Source: Owenia fusiformis (Eukaryota > Annelida > Polychaeta > Sabellida > Oweniidae). Taken from it: a stretch of DNA of 60,000 nt. The stretch's first letter is position 1. Every line of letters begins with the position of its first letter. A program made the position numbers and the translations under genes. This document shows positions 1 to 12,506 of the stretch, one piece after another. The notes under the pieces were generated by a model that had not been told where the DNA came from, ran no database searches, and worked only from the letters and a program-made list of their open reading frames with translations. The stretch is taken from NCBI GenBank assembly GCA_903813345.2, contig CAIIXF020000003.1:3502109-3562108 (forward strand), in the 5' to 3' direction.

Positions 1-467
1 CCCAGATCCGCCAGTGTTCATTATTTAGTCATCATTATTTTCATGATCAGTTATGGAGGTATTTGCACAAATGCCTTTGCATACCTACAGTACTTCATAG
101 AAGTAAAATATGCCTAACACACACAATGGATGATCTCTGAGAGAAGGGAGCTGCATTTAGGCAATGGGAACAAATGTTCCGTTGCTTATTTCCCAGCAGT
201 TTATTTCCCTCCCACTCCTGGATCTGATGGTATACTCTATAATTGTTGTTTTCCGCAGCATCAGAAGTTGGAGGAAGAACACGGGGCTGCAATAATTCAT
301 ATCTTGCTGCTCTCTTTTAATAGAATTTTTGAAGCCTAAGTTCATTTAGGGTTTCACCATTTTTCCACCATAAATTGACAAAAGAGCATGTTCCTCGATC
401 TGCAATGACAGAGTTACTTGCATTTCACTGGTTTACCACTTGATTACGTTGTAACAAAATGTCGGAA

Positions 468-847
468 CATCGAAGATATGATTTTTCTTTTTTCCTTATT
501 TCATGCGTTGTTGGCAGAATTATCACAAACATGTATCAGTATTATATGTTTAAAAAATGTACATATTTGCGGACAAATAGTTCAGAAGACAACAGAATCG
601 TCGATTTACTTCCTCACTTAAGTTACATAAACGGTATTTTGATAAACAGTTAAGATCTCACTTTGAACTGCCACCGTTTATGTAAGGAATTAAATCAACA
701 ATTGTGTTGTCTTCCGAGCTATTTTTGCGCAAACATGTACATTTCTAAAACATATGATACTGATACACGATTGTGAGAAAAAAACATCGTGGGGATTCTG
801 CCTACAACGAGTGAAAAAAGGAAAAAAGAAATATCGTGCCTTCGACG
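468..847. repeat. Foldback (inverted-repeat) element
   Basis: The arms 468-634 and 673-847 are imperfect reverse complements around a short spacer. Anchors are CAGTATTATATGTTT in the left arm against its complement near 750 and ACATAAACGG at 625-634 against CCGTTTATGT at 674-683. No open frame of note. It looks like a non-autonomous foldback/MITE; terminal target duplications were not resolved. Confidence 0.65.
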
Positions 848-2837
848 TTTAGATATTTGACCCGTTTCGGTAAGAAGCGTAATTGATCGGATCACCAGTG
901 CTTTGATAATTTAAAAACAACCGCTTGTTTTCTCAAGAACTCACTCTTTTCTATCTGCCTCAATGATAGCTTCTTGTCTATGCCATATATAACCTGAATG
1001 CGTTGTCACACCCCAGAAAAGATAAACAAAATATTGTCACAGACCACTTTTTCCGAAGACAATCTTATTTCATTTATATTCCAACATTTTGATTCTTGGG
1101 TTGCTGCTTTTGGTTCAGGTTTGAAGAAAATGTTGAAGTTTGTGTTTTGTGCATGATAAATTATAAGCACAAGGAGATCTGTATGAGTATACTGTATTTG
1201 AGGTTTGGACACTTTGCATTGCAGTTTTCACAATCACAATATCTGCATCCGATTCTGAATGTAGCACATGTACACTCAATGTTTTCCAACCTGACAGACA
1301 GATTTACCATCATTCCTACGTACTGAAATTATATTAATGAAAGACTCCCCAGATATCTGAGATTTAAATGTGCTCTATCAGTTTAAATTCCGTTTAATAA
1401 CCATAAATTCGTTTCTACAGCATTATACATCCAATTTTATAGTTCAAAAGTAATGTACTCTTAATATGCAATTATTTATTTATCTGATGAATTTAAATTC
1501 TGTAATTGCGGATTGTAAATAATAATTTAAACAATATTAAATTCCACAGAAACTACAACTTACATTATTTAGATAAGCCTAGTATAGAGCAGTTATCAAA
1601 TACCCTAATATCAGAGTGGTGATATGTAATTATTCATCAAATACAAGTGAGGTCACCTTAACATTTCACCTGGTGCAACTAATAAGGTATAAACCGTCAC
1701 AAAACTTGTATTTTAGATGATGACAATCCTATATAAATGATTTAGATGTCAACTCCAATACAAATGTGATGCATTGTGGGAGTTAGTCATCAAAACTATA
1801 GTCTCCCCTATAGTACGCGGGGCAAAACTATGAAAATGAAATAATTTTTTTCTTTCTTAGTATACACGTTAGAATTCTGACACTAATCAAATATAAAGTT
1901 CATATAAATATGTAACACCATGATTTTTTTCATGCTTTTCTGACTAACTGATCCTAAAATATCTAAATAGATATGTGAAAACATGCCTGTTTTGTGGCCT
2001 ATTTTGTTATACTTTGGGGTCAAATGACCAATTACTGGTCTCAAAAATGGTTAAAATAATATTTTAATTATTTGTGAATATGTGGTCTATCATAATAAAG
2101 CTTGAATACTTGACTAAAGTATTCCATTCGGGAAGGAAAAATTGTTTCCTACCAATACTCAATTTTGGGGTAGGGTTGTAGGGGGTACCTAGGAAGTGAA
2201 ATTTCATATTTGTCCACTGCATACATTTTTCTACATTTTTGATATGTTTTTCAACTGATATCAATACATAATATAAGACTAATTTAAAAACTGTTGCAAT
2301 TTTGGGGATGTTTGGGCCTTTTATGAGCCCATTTGCTTGGCCTACTATGCCCTCGGTTCTCAGTGATCAATGTCCCTCCCAAGGTCGGGCCATATATCAC
2401 TGAAACCCTCGGGCATATATGCAACAATAGTGACATAACCTCTAACTATGGTGTGTGTGTGTGTGGGGGGGGGTAACCGTTTCATAGTCGGTAATGAACG
2501 CCATATGTACGAAGTATTGTTCAGAATTTTATGAATTTCATTTACACGTTCATTTACAATTCTCACACCTTAATATGAGGCCTTAAATTGGCTGGCATTT
2601 GGACATAGACCAGGAATTGCATACTGCAACTGTCTCATCAACATTTTTGCAGTTGTTTGTATAAAATTGTAAAAATTATGCCACAAAGAATTTATAAATG
2701 CTCTCTTTGGCTTAAATTCTAAATTGCTGTAGATAGTTATGGATCCTATTTTCACTAACTTTAATAATAAAATGAACTGCTTTTAATATGAATGTGTTCA
2801 ACAGAAAGGTTCAACGTGCATACACTGCCCTGTCAAC

Positions 2838-3085
2838 CCTCACGCATTTGGCGTGATTGTCACGCATTTGCTGGAAAAATAGAAATCACGCATCAATTTA
2901 GCGTGTTTGATCAAATATCACGCAATTCACGCATTTTGTTGATATTTTTAAAAATCGTTTTTGTGAAATGCCGATACGGAAAAATACCGAACGGCGAAAA
3001 AAACGAACGCATTCCGTTCGGTCTTTGCACGCGATTGCCGTTTATGTCACGCATTTTGTACAAAATATGTGTATATATCACGCAT
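2838..3085. repeat. Interspersed CACGCATTT motif cluster
   Basis: CACGCATT or CACGCAA/CACGCATC recurs about eight times in 250 bases, with two GCGTG inversions making short hairpins (for example CACGCATTTGGCGTG). The open frame through it (2792-3187) is likely fortuitous. Origin unknown. Confidence 0.45.
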
Positions 3086-4302
3086 CTGTTTCGAAAACAT
3101 TTACACCTACCCCATATTTCATATTTGTACTACTTGCCAGTGATGCCCTCAGGGCGGCTAATGTATAATATAGATATAGTTCTTTGAAACTTTATAAAAA
3201 TGCACGATTGTTCCTTAACGTGCATGCTTTCAGTCAGATGCTGCAGCAGATAAAAACAAACATATTAATGATTTGATATAAAATAACACATGCAGGCCGT
3301 CACTTCAGTATGGTACATGTCGCATACCTGCATCATTCACATGTGAAATGATATACAGTATAGTCTATCTTGTTGAAAATGCTTCTTTATTTGGTACATC
3401 AAATATTCAATACACACATGTACAATATAAACAATTCACCAAATCTTTACCCAATCTATCGAATTTTATTTTATCAAATATAATTATCTACACAATTAAT
3501 TTTCGCTTAATAGTTTCACTTGTGCTTTGTGTTGACATCAACATTTTATAATCATGCATGTATTTGTGCGATGCAGCGAATCAATTGGCTTCCTCTGACG
3601 CACGAATATTTAAATTAATTATTTATACATTCAGTATTCAAATTATTTATGTTCGGTAAATACCGTATGCCACATTCGATAGATTTTGTTATTTTTCGAT
3701 ACTTTACGAGACTTTAAGTCACGGGATAGATTTGAAGACCGCCATTTGTGATAATATAATGTTGCTTTATTGCATTCGGTAAATAGAAAATTAGCTTTCG
3801 GTAAAATTCATTAGGTGTGTTATAGAAAAATAAACCATTTGGTAAATGAATGAAGATACCCTTGTGGCAAGTTTGAAACATCCAAATTCAAGTGATCCTT
3901 ATTATGCAATCAGGGTAATAATTATGTAATCGAGGCTGGGGATTAACTATCGGCCAAAACCCTTTTATGAAATACATTTCAGACTTAGATGATTTCACTT
4001 AATATGTTTATCGGTATCCATGGTAGTTTAGTTAATAGTACATCACACATATGGAAAAAAGTGTCATTATTAAACCAGTTAAGTGAATTTAAGTCAGTGA
4101 CCATTTTCTGTTATCTTATGACTCGTGCAAACTACATTACATGCCCATCATTTTTCTGCAAGATATTAGCTTATCTGGTCATGTCACGCAAAGCTGCTTC
4201 TAGGATCATTTGTGAGTTCTGGCAGAGAGCAGCAACCCCAGGGGAGGGACTTGTCCCGTGGCACACTTAGAGTAGACATAATGCAAAAGCATCTCCTAAA
4301 GT

Positions 4303-4620
4303 TCAGATGTGTAGCTCGAGTTGGTCAAATTTTATGAGCGTTACAACATTTGCTCTATATGTCGTCTATTCACACATGGATTCTACACAAAAATGCCACC
4401 CAGCTTTTGTAATATAACTTCGTAAATACTAATGATTTTGGGTTGTTATTTCAGAGAAATGAAGTCCATTCAATTAAAAACAAATTAATGTAGTTGTTGT
4501 TGATAAAATCAAAATAACTTAATATGTTACAAAAGGTGGGTGTCATTTTTGTGCAAGATTATACCAGCAGAGGAATAGACGACATATTTTGTTACGCTCA
4601 TATATGTGCATCTAGGTGAG
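4303..4620. repeat. Small foldback element
   Basis: Arms at about 4303-4420 and 4519-4620 are imperfect inverted copies: ATGTCGTCTATTC on the left pairs with GAATAGACGACAT on the right, and AAAAATGCCACCC pairs with GGGTGTCATTTTT. A third half-copy of the inner motif (AGGTGGGTGTCATTTTT) follows at 4727-4743. No coding content seen. Confidence 0.6.
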
Positions 4621-4894
4621 CTAGTCATTTGAAACTTCTTCTGGAGTTGTGAAATGGAGTATAGTTTTATTCTGCGAAAATACAAGTCAGAAACTTTTTA
4701 GACAAAAAAGAAATGAAACATTATGTAGGTGGGTGTCATTTTTTGTGCCGCTCGGTATATAAGGGACATTTCTTTTCAAAGCATGTTTTTGATCAAATAT
4801 AATTATATATTTACAAAACTGCAATATAAAACAACAAAATGAATTAAAAGCTATGTGGAACAAATCTCTGAGAGTTCATTCATTTTCTTTTCAT

Positions 4895-4900
4895 TTTATT
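4895..4900 (-). promoter_or_regulatory. Polyadenylation signal of cysteine-rich peptide gene copy 1
   Basis: AATAAA on the minus strand, about 20 bases downstream of the stop codon at 4921-4923. The equivalent spot in copy 2 (near 24050) reads GATAAA, a weaker variant. Confidence 0.55.
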
Positions 4901-4920
4901 AAGCCGAATAGCATGGATGT

Positions 4921-5044
4921 CTAGCACTTAGGTTTGCATTCCTTGTTGCCGCTTGTTCCACTCCTACAGCACTTTTCACCTTCAGGGCACCCTACAAGAC
5001 CACATTGCTCAGCTGGAACTTCATAATTGCTTCGTCCACTTGTC
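4921..5044 (-). CDS. Cysteine-rich secreted peptide, copy 1, exon 2 (mature cysteine domain)
   Basis: Last coding exon of a small secreted peptide. It follows a pyrimidine-rich acceptor (TTTTCTTTTCAAG) and enters in phase 2, which matches the phase-2 donor of the signal exon at 14618-14715. The joined frame is 222 nt, coding for 73 residues and ending in TAG. The mature part holds six cysteines spaced C-x4-C-x5-CC-x9-C-x3-C, with a CPEGEKCC core and a KPKC C-terminus. The core faintly resembles WAP-type or other small disulfide peptides, but I cannot assign a family or function; defence or signalling peptide are guesses. The same domain at 24116-24233 differs by small indels, which supports real coding. 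The intron to exon 1 is about 9.6 kb because of the insertion at 5138-14530. Confidence 0.8.
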
Positions 5045-5495
5045 CTTGAAAAGAAAATGTAAAGTATTGGTAACAATATTCTCAAAATAGAAGTGTGCCG
5101 ATGTTTCATATGTACTCGCCAACATAATTGAGATATCAGAGGCCTCATTATCATCTGGTCGCAAATAGTTGCGTTGCGTCTGCGATGCGATTGCGATCGC
5201 AATTCGTAACGCATGCGTGATATTATCAATTGAGCGCAATCGCAGACGCAAAGCAATCGCAAAACAATTAAAACGTAAGTTGCGATCGCAAGTCTAGAGT
5301 GTATTTTGGCGCGAAATTTAAAAGGACACTGGCGCTAGTTTTTGACATTGATTGATTGAAATTGATAGAAATCCAATAATTGATATGATTTGATTGGTTG
5401 CGCATGCATTACACTTGTGCAAGACATAAGTGCGCCAAAATGCAAATCGATTTACATTGAACAGACGGTAGTCGAAGAAACATGTCGAGGGCAAG

Positions 5496-5736
5496 GCAGA
5501 TGCGAGTAGGTGGTTACCAGTTTCGCCACCAGGTGGCTCGTTCGGGTCAGATAACATGGCGGGTATAGTAGAAAGTTCCCTTTAACTTAAATTACATCTG
5601 TTTTAGTGGCTCAATTTTTATATAACCCTTATGTATCTAATAGTTATGCAAATTAAAATATGTCCAGTAAAAGAAAATGTTATCTGTCCAATACAAAAAA
5701 AGATATTACACTTTTTGTGATTTTGTAACATGGGGT
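5496..5736. repeat. Dispersed repeat, inverted partner at 9891-10115
   Basis: This block, with anchors GAGCCACC/GGTGGCTC and AACTTTCTACCATACCCGCC (reverse strand), is an imperfect reverse complement of 9891-10115. The partner lies in the segment that interrupts the foldback arm, so the two may be copies of one dispersed repeat rather than ends of one element. Confidence 0.6.
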
Positions 5737-7453
5737 CTATGAGGAATCAACCCGAGCTAGAAGTCACATTTTCAAAAAAAATTAAATTTTCAAAGTTGAT
5801 AAACAATTTTCGAAGCCATTTTTTAGAAGTACTTTTATGTATATTTCAAATATGACATCACTCTGACTGAATTTTGAATATTTAATGACGTTAATCAAGA
5901 TTATTTCTATTCGCATCTAGTCTATTGGACAAATGATGAACAAGAATTATTAGTATCTCTCATTGAGAATGATGCAAATATTCTTTTGGCACCACTTAGC
6001 TGTCAAATAACAATACAGTCACAGGATAGTTGCTGGGCAAGGGTAGTTAAAAAATAAAACTTGGTGTGGTAATGAGGACTAGAAAAAAACGTTATGTAAG
6101 TCACATATCACTGATAATAAATAACTGTTAAAACGGGAAGTTGTCATGTTACTGAAACTAACTGAAATAAAATGAACTTTTGATCGTTGTTGTATGTGTT
6201 CTACAATGCTTCTATCCGTCAACATAATTTTTCAACAGACAATGAAACGATAACAGCCAATGAGTTTTCTATTTGGTGGTGTATATTTTACATTTTATAC
6301 ACATGCAAGAAAATTGCAAGTTGTGGGTTCCATATCGATATATGTTTAAATATGTCTCCAGTGTATTGCATTTATTTTCCTTTGGAACAAAATATGAAAC
6401 ACGTCTTCCGCATTGTGATCAAAGCAAATCATGTTTGAATCAGGGTCGGGATTAAAATGTGAAAATAACAGGATCTTAAGAGGTTCTGGACAAATCATTT
6501 GATTCTGGACTTGTCATATTTTTTTTTCAACGAAATCACATCCAAGGGTTGAATTTTTATTAGCTATTTAGAGAGTGAGTCCTGCCTAGTATTAATTTCA
6601 ATAAAAAAGTTAAAATAGAACCCTATTTGAGAGTCAATCTAATACTTACATTACATTGATAAAATAAGGCAAATCCTGAAATATTTTTAAAGTGCGTTTT
6701 TTAATGAAATATTATCCAGCAAGTATTTAAATGAAACGGTCTTATTTAAATACAAATCATAACATGATATTTTTCATGAAACATTTTTCAATGAAATTCA
6801 ATTGAAGGGTCAAGATAAAACGAGCTAATTTAGGTGAAAACCCTTACATGATGATGTGTTTTCATAACTTCTTTCATAAAATTCCATCAAGGGGTGAAGA
6901 TAAAATGATCGAATTTAAGTGATTTAAGGATCACGAGAATATGTTTTCTTTGATATTTTCTATGAAATCCCATCCAATGGTCAAGGTAAAATTTTGATTT
7001 TGATTTTGATTTGGTCACGTGTTCGAAAGATCCATATAAGGCCCATAGAACCATATAGGAACGTCATTTTGAATGTCACGTGATAGATCCATATAAGGCT
7101 TTTTGAAAGGCATATATGGAAAGAGGAGGGGAAGCCCCTGACAACTGTTTCACGATTTTTATGCACTTCATTATTGTACCGAAGTTTGCCGATTCGATTC
7201 GTCGTATTTCGGAATCCTGGTGACAATTTTATACTCCATTGGAGTATTTTTGACCTACTTCTTATGACGGAAATTCCCGAACCTTGTTCGGATTAATCCG
7301 GATTTTCTGACCTACCTTATCTACCGAGATTTCACGAGTTAACATTCGTCTCATTCCGGAATCCTGGTGACAATTTTATACTCCATTGGAGTATTTTTGA
7401 TCTACTTTTTCTGGATTTTGCCCTACTTATTATATCTTGACAACAAGCAAATC

Positions 7454-7538
7454 AAAAAGTTCGACATGAACGGGTCTCGATCAACTAACCTAGACTATGG
7501 AAGCCAGGCACGCTAACCATTAGGCCAACGAGCTACCG
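7454..7538 (-). ncRNA. tRNA-like pol III promoter unit (mirror copy)
   Basis: Reverse complement of the unit at 12777-12861, with box A TGGCCTAATGG and box B GATCGAGAC followed by a T5 run on the minus strand. See that entry. Whether it is transcribed is unknown. Confidence 0.45.
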
Positions 7539-7644
7539 ATATGAAAGAACAAAAGTATTATATATTTATACCGAGCGTCAATTCAAAATGATCCTCACTT
7601 TTGTCTCCACTTAAATACGACTCGTCAGTTGTATCCAGAATAGT

Positions 7645-7710
7645 AGAACGCCTATGGCGCTAGTGAATAACCAAGTCCCAGGTGAGTGGTTCGTATCCCT
7701 CCGTGATATA
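7645..7710 (+). repeat. Second tRNA-derived-looking segment
   Basis: The stretch carries a T-arm-like GTGGTTCGTATCCC (near 7690-7703) about 30 bases after a weak box-A-like TGGCGCTAGTG. The mirrored copy lies at about 12608-12675. Box A deviates from consensus, so it may be a degenerate SINE head or chance. Confidence 0.3.
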
Positions 7711-7817
7711 CTATTTTTGTTTTATTAAATACGACAGAAAGGAGCAAGGTGTAGGTTGAAAACAAGACGTTAGTTTGTTTCAAAACAGTTTGGAAACATT
7801 AATCTCTGGAACATTAT

Positions 7818-7987
7818 TTTTTCAACACTGATACAAATTTCCCCGACATTTCCCTGACATGTCTACCGTTTCAAAATTCCCGGTCATCTTTGGCCCTTTT
7901 GACCTAATTTTAAAATTACCTGACATTTCCAGCACTTGGAAAATCAAGTCAATTTCCCTGACATTTCCAGGTGTGTACGAACCCTGG
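7818..7987 (-). repeat. Fragment of a dispersed DNA element terminus
   Basis: The tract repeats TTCCCTGACATTTCC with variations and ends in GTGTGTACGAACCCTGG. On the minus strand this reads as a terminus beginning CCAGGGTTCGTACAC, a type of end I associate from general knowledge with widespread non-autonomous hAT-like elements. The other terminus was not found. The open frame across it is not thought to be coding. Confidence 0.4.
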
Positions 7988-8632
7988 AAATATTCCACTG
8001 GCTCGCCCTATGAATCGCTAGCACAGATTGGATTGATTAGTGTTTCAAAATGGTGGACGAAGTGTTTGATTAGATAATTTACATATTAAGTTTCTTAAAG
8101 GGGCAACAAGGCCTGTACATAGAAAATTCGAAATTTTTTACATTTTCTGAATTTTTAGGGCAACATTTGGCTTTATTAAAATGTATGGATAAACAATAAA
8201 ATTTCAGCATTAAGCAGTGCAAATTCAGTTCAAAGCTTCTATAAAGGGAGTCCAACTTATAGATTTTGAAAATCCGACTCGTTTAAAGAAGAATACCAGC
8301 AGCTTAAATCACGCCTTGTGATCATACAAAATGGATGGAGGGGGGGGGGGGGGGGGTAGGCGATTTCTGCAAGAAAACTCAACAAATTTGGAAGATTTAT
8401 TTTTTTCAAGATAAAATTTACAACTGAATTGCCAAATGAATAGGCGCAGTGCATGGCAAAATATGTAAGGTCTTCTAGTATTTTTTGAACTGATACGCTT
8501 CTAAGATATCAGATCTATTATAAAAGGCGCATCATCATCATCATCATCAACGTGCAAAAGTCAATGTTTTTGCTATAAATCAGGCAACAATGGTCTACAC
8601 GACCTGTAATAAATAGGTATGAGGGGCGTTAT

Positions 8633-9428
8633 TAGAGAATTTTCGTTATAAGTTTTTTAAAAACTTATACGTATACTTATACTTATAAACCCAATAAACA
8701 AGGTGTTTCATAATTTCCTAATTCGTCGGGAAATATCTCCTAGGACGGTAATAAAAAGGGCCAATGGCATACCATCCGTACCCCCTTGATGTAAAGCATG
8801 TTTAGTTGTGTCATATGTGTTTTCTAGAATCAAATAGGCTGATATAGCACACGGGTTTTACAGATTTATCTACTCTCAAATATATTTTTTGTAGATGATC
8901 GTTTTGAATCACCTTGTAGAAATAACGAAGGGAGAATTAGTTCAGCTAATGAATGAGTCGAGCTATTTGATTGGATACTATGCCTATTCAGCCGATTAAT
9001 TTTAATAAGCCATTCTGGTCAGTAGGTCCACACATATACTATGCGGAGATCCAACTCTGTAAGTTTATAATCTGCGTATAAAGGCCCTTTTATACGTAAA
9101 AACTTAAAAATTGACCTTATAATTTCATGAGAACTTTGAAATGATCGACTCGTTCGTGTAGTGATTCACTTTAAAGGGTCTTGTTTATCGTACACTACAA
9201 GGACCCGTCAACTAGAATTTAGTTTATCGTGTTCATAATTGACACTAGCAAAGGACATTGTTTTCGCAGTCCCTAGTTGATGATGAAGCTTGACTATATC
9301 GGGAATAGTTATGCCCCACTTGGTACAGATTATGAAAATCAATTTGAATTGATTTTAGTTCGACAAGACCCTTTAAACTATAAGTATACGTATACGTTTT
9401 TGAAACAACTTATAACGAAAATTCTCTA
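8633..9428. mobile_element. 796-bp MITE with long TIRs and TTAT target duplication
   Basis: The left end starts TAGAGAATTTTCGTTATAAG and the right end is its reverse complement finishing at 9428. The inverted homology extends for roughly 55-60 bp through ACGTATACTTATA. TTAT flanks both ends (8629-8632 and 9429-9432). No coding content. A related sequence in opposite orientation makes up part of 24679-25373. Confidence 0.75.
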
Positions 9429-9890
9429 TTATCACAACACTGACATTGCTCACTTTTTAAAGTTGTTTCAAAGCGTTAAATGTAAATGGGCGTGTGGAAG
9501 GCCCGTGGGTGGCAATAAAATAACTCGAACTTCAAATTAAAATATATATAAAATAGTATATTTCAAACTTCAATGTTTAAAATACAATGCTCTGTAATGT
9601 ACAACATGAACTCTTACAGCAACTACTGACAAGCCAACACCCAATGCAAACTCAGCTACATGTGAGTGAGAAAGACCATATAGGGGAACAATAGATATAT
9701 AAAACTGACACAGTTTGCATAGTTGAATAACTCAAGGTGAAAAGTGAACATGGTATTAAAAGAGTAAAACTGCAAACAACCTACTTAGGGACCTGTTATA
9801 TTGAGATGAATAGGGATTGATTAATATGAACAGTAATAATATAAAATGTGAAAATGACCATGTTACATATACAAAAAATAACCCCATTGT

Positions 9891-10115
9891 TACAAAATCA
9901 CAAAAAGTGAAATATCTATTCTTGTAATGCATTTTCGTTCACTGGACATATTTTAATTGCATTGCTATTAGATACATTTTAAGGGTGATATGAAAATTGA
10001 ACCACGAAAACAGATGTACTTTAAGTTAAAGGGAACTTTCTACCATACCCGCCATGCTATCTGACCCGAACGAGCCACCTTGTGGTGAGATGGGTAACTA
10101 CCTGCTCGCATCTGC
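9891..10115. repeat. Inverted copy of the 5496-5736 repeat
   Basis: Contains AAAGGGAACTTTCTACCATA and GACCCGAACGAGCCACC, matching the complement of 5496-5736 with a few percent divergence by eye. Confidence 0.6.
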
Positions 10116-11005
10116 GTTATTACGCAGAGACATAAACGTATACACAAGGAAACGATAGGAGATAACCTATTTTATCTCTGTATACATTTTAACTTTAATA
10201 CATCGTTGAATCGAATTTGTCCAAAGGTCTTGAAACGTAAAATACCTAAATATTTATCTTAGACCTTGGGATGACCTTGTACAAGAAACATTAATGTTGA
10301 CCTCGGTTCATCTAATCATAATTCGCCAAGGGCCATAGTATCATCAAACGCCAAATACCTAGACATTGATCGTTTACTTGGATTTAAATAAGAAGTATGA
10401 TTTTAAAATTGGCTATGTCGTGGTTAAGCAACAATAGTATGTTCGAAATACCGCTGTGTAATGCCTGGATCACATTTGCTGCGAGTATTTTGTTCAAAAT
10501 TGAATACATTTCTGAACACAATACTCAATCGGCCGGGCGCCGTAGTGAAAATCGGAGCAAATGTGACCAAGACATAAAACAATTGAATAATACTGTATCA
10601 GTTTCACATTTACAGCGGTCAAAAGCATTTACAAAAAAAACGCCAGAGTTGGCAATCATATAAAATGAAACCAATCCCGCTGTGATTCATAGAAATAACT
10701 AATATACTGCATTGAGTTCAATGTTATAACCATGTCGATTTACATGAGTGTCCGATTCATTGTACCAAATTTAAACCTTGACTGTTCTCCAGAAAGCAAT
10801 AAGCTGACATATATCATATTTTACATTTTAATACAACTGAAAAGATAATAAATGTTTTAATATAAAGTTGACGTAGTTATAAATGTTTTCAGCGTAAAAT
10901 CAAAGCACAACCATATAATTAAAAACATTACGCTGGGATTCCAACTGGATACAACTGACGAGTTGTATTTAGGTGGCCTAAAGTGCTGCTTATTTTTTCG
11001 TGAAG

Positions 11006-12451
11006 CCACTCAGTAAAATTACGATTTCTCTCAACCCTGATGTTCAATCAACATCATTCGAGTATCTATATGTTCCTGACACGTTCGGGCATCCGGTTTG
11101 ACAACGTCTACCCAATGTTTGCACGAGAAATTGACGTAATTCATGACTGAAATCGGGAAGACAAAAATATGTGATATTCTTTCAGAATTGTTTATAATAA
11201 CTATTTACAAAAACGTTCCCGAGACACAATCCATTTAGGTAGGGTTTGTTTTAAAGTCGAAAAGCCCCAATAAGACAATACAAACCCAGATTAAACCCAG
11301 AAGAATGCAGATTTCATGTAATGATTTACGTTCATGTAAACAAGGAAAGTACATATAATCCCCATATAAAACACTGGCCTACGTGACATGTAAACACAGG
11401 TTCAAATTGAAATATAGAAAAGGATCTTGTACACCTGCCATTATAATCTCCCCATGAACAAAATGAATCATTTTTAGGTGTAATATAAAGAATACAATGT
11501 TACATAATACTTTGGAAAATATTTAAGCGTTTGGCCCCACATGGGCTGAGGTTGGGGTCATTAAGTTCAGCAAAGGTGTATTGACTTGACATTGGATGTG
11601 TTCTATTGACTTAACATGTGGATACCATCAGATTCCAATGGAGGCCATTGGTTTCTATTGATTTTCACAAAAATACCTAAAATACACTATGACCTGAATC
11701 GATTGCAAATTAAATAATTTCACAATATGACACAAATGGTATTTCAGATCAGATGTGCAAATATAAAGTTTGCAATCGATTCAGGTCATACTTCAAATTA
11801 AAAGATTATTCATTTTTTCATCATTTTTTTCCTACAAAATGGCTATAGAAAAATGCTTCAAAAGCAACTTTTACACTTATGAAATCCCATACAACTTTGT
11901 AAATCCAAAGATTATACTGTTATGATTCATTAATTAATAACATATTTTGATAAGATGTAGGGATGTGTAGGATGCAAATGGATTTTGACAGACACAAAAA
12001 GACTTCCTGGTTTGGCATCTCTACCCCTGTACACTTTATGATTGAATATTGCCCTAAAAAGTGGCCCATTCATCAATACAGTGCTGAATATAGGTCAACA
12101 AGATACTAGTGTACATATAAATGTAATAATAAAAGCAGTATATTTATTTTGAAAAATCAGATGAATTTATTTTTGTTCATGGGGAGATCATAATGGCAGG
12201 TGTACAAGATCCTTTTCAACATAGCATTTGCTTCTGTGTTCTGTATGCCCCTCTACCTGCTAATAAGGCAATGTATCTTCAAATAAAACCTTAGCCAAGT
12301 AGATAAGGGTCTCTGGAACACTTTTGTAAATACCTGTAGTTTTCACAAGCAATTTTATTCCCGGACGCCCAAACGTGTCAGGAACACATATATATTTGAA
12401 TGATCTTGATTGGACATCAGGTTGCAGAGAAATCGTATTTTTACTGAGTGG
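11006..12451. repeat. Inner part of the large foldback structure
   Basis: Inverted pairing continues inward. 11006-11100 pairs with about 12356-12451, 11420-11460 (CTTGTACACCTGCCATTATA) pairs with 12172-12212, and TGACCTGAATCGATTGCAAA near 11691 pairs with its complement near 11771-11790. Between anchors the arms are clearly more diverged than the outer 1.34-kb arms, with several indels. The symmetry centre is near 11740. The open frame at 12260-12466 is not supported as a gene. Confidence 0.65.
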
Positions 12452-12506
12452 ATTATTGAATTTCATAGATCTAGAGGCCCTTCAGGAGTGGAAAACCTTA
12501 AATTAT

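Larger units (their letters stand above)
1..4302. other. AT-rich non-coding flank
   Basis: I recognise no gene here. Open frames are short, overlap on several strands and show no domain or codon pattern. It holds a foldback repeat at 468-847, a short GT/G microsatellite near 2450-2471 and a cluster of CACGCATTT motifs at 2838-3085, described separately. A segment near 3290-3370 resembles one near 22130-22200 (both contain a run reading TCACTTCAGTAT followed by a CATACCTGCAT core), so at least part is dispersed repeat. Confidence 0.6.
6467..7808. repeat. Left outer arm of large foldback structure
   Basis: This 1342-bp block is a highly similar reverse complement of 12507-13845. Anchors are AACAGGATCTTAAGAGG at 6467 against CCTCTTAAGATCCTGTT ending at 13845, and GGAAACATTAATCTCTG ending at 7808 against CAGAGATTAATGTTTCC from 12507. 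Differences are scattered single changes and small indels, so the arms are recently duplicated or homogenised. The arm contains the mirrored tRNA-like unit at 7454-7538. The open frame at 6981-7226 has its near twin at 13145-13333 but no recognisable domain. Confidence 0.85.
7809..11005. repeat. Segment interrupting the left foldback arm
   Basis: Homology with the right arm stops at 7808 and resumes at 11006, where CCACTCAGTAAAA pairs with the block ending at 12451. About 55 bases of the right arm are missing here and replaced by roughly 3.2 kb. The insert contains a hAT-like terminal fragment (7818-7987), a TIR element (8633-9428), a repeat (9891-10115) and unremarkable AT-rich sequence (10116-10940). 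A TCATCA tract lies near 8530. No gene recognised. Confidence 0.6.

Noticed and set aside
2792-3187. 131-codon frame
   Set aside because: Runs through the CACGCATTT motif cluster, with a competing frame of similar length; no recognisable domain.
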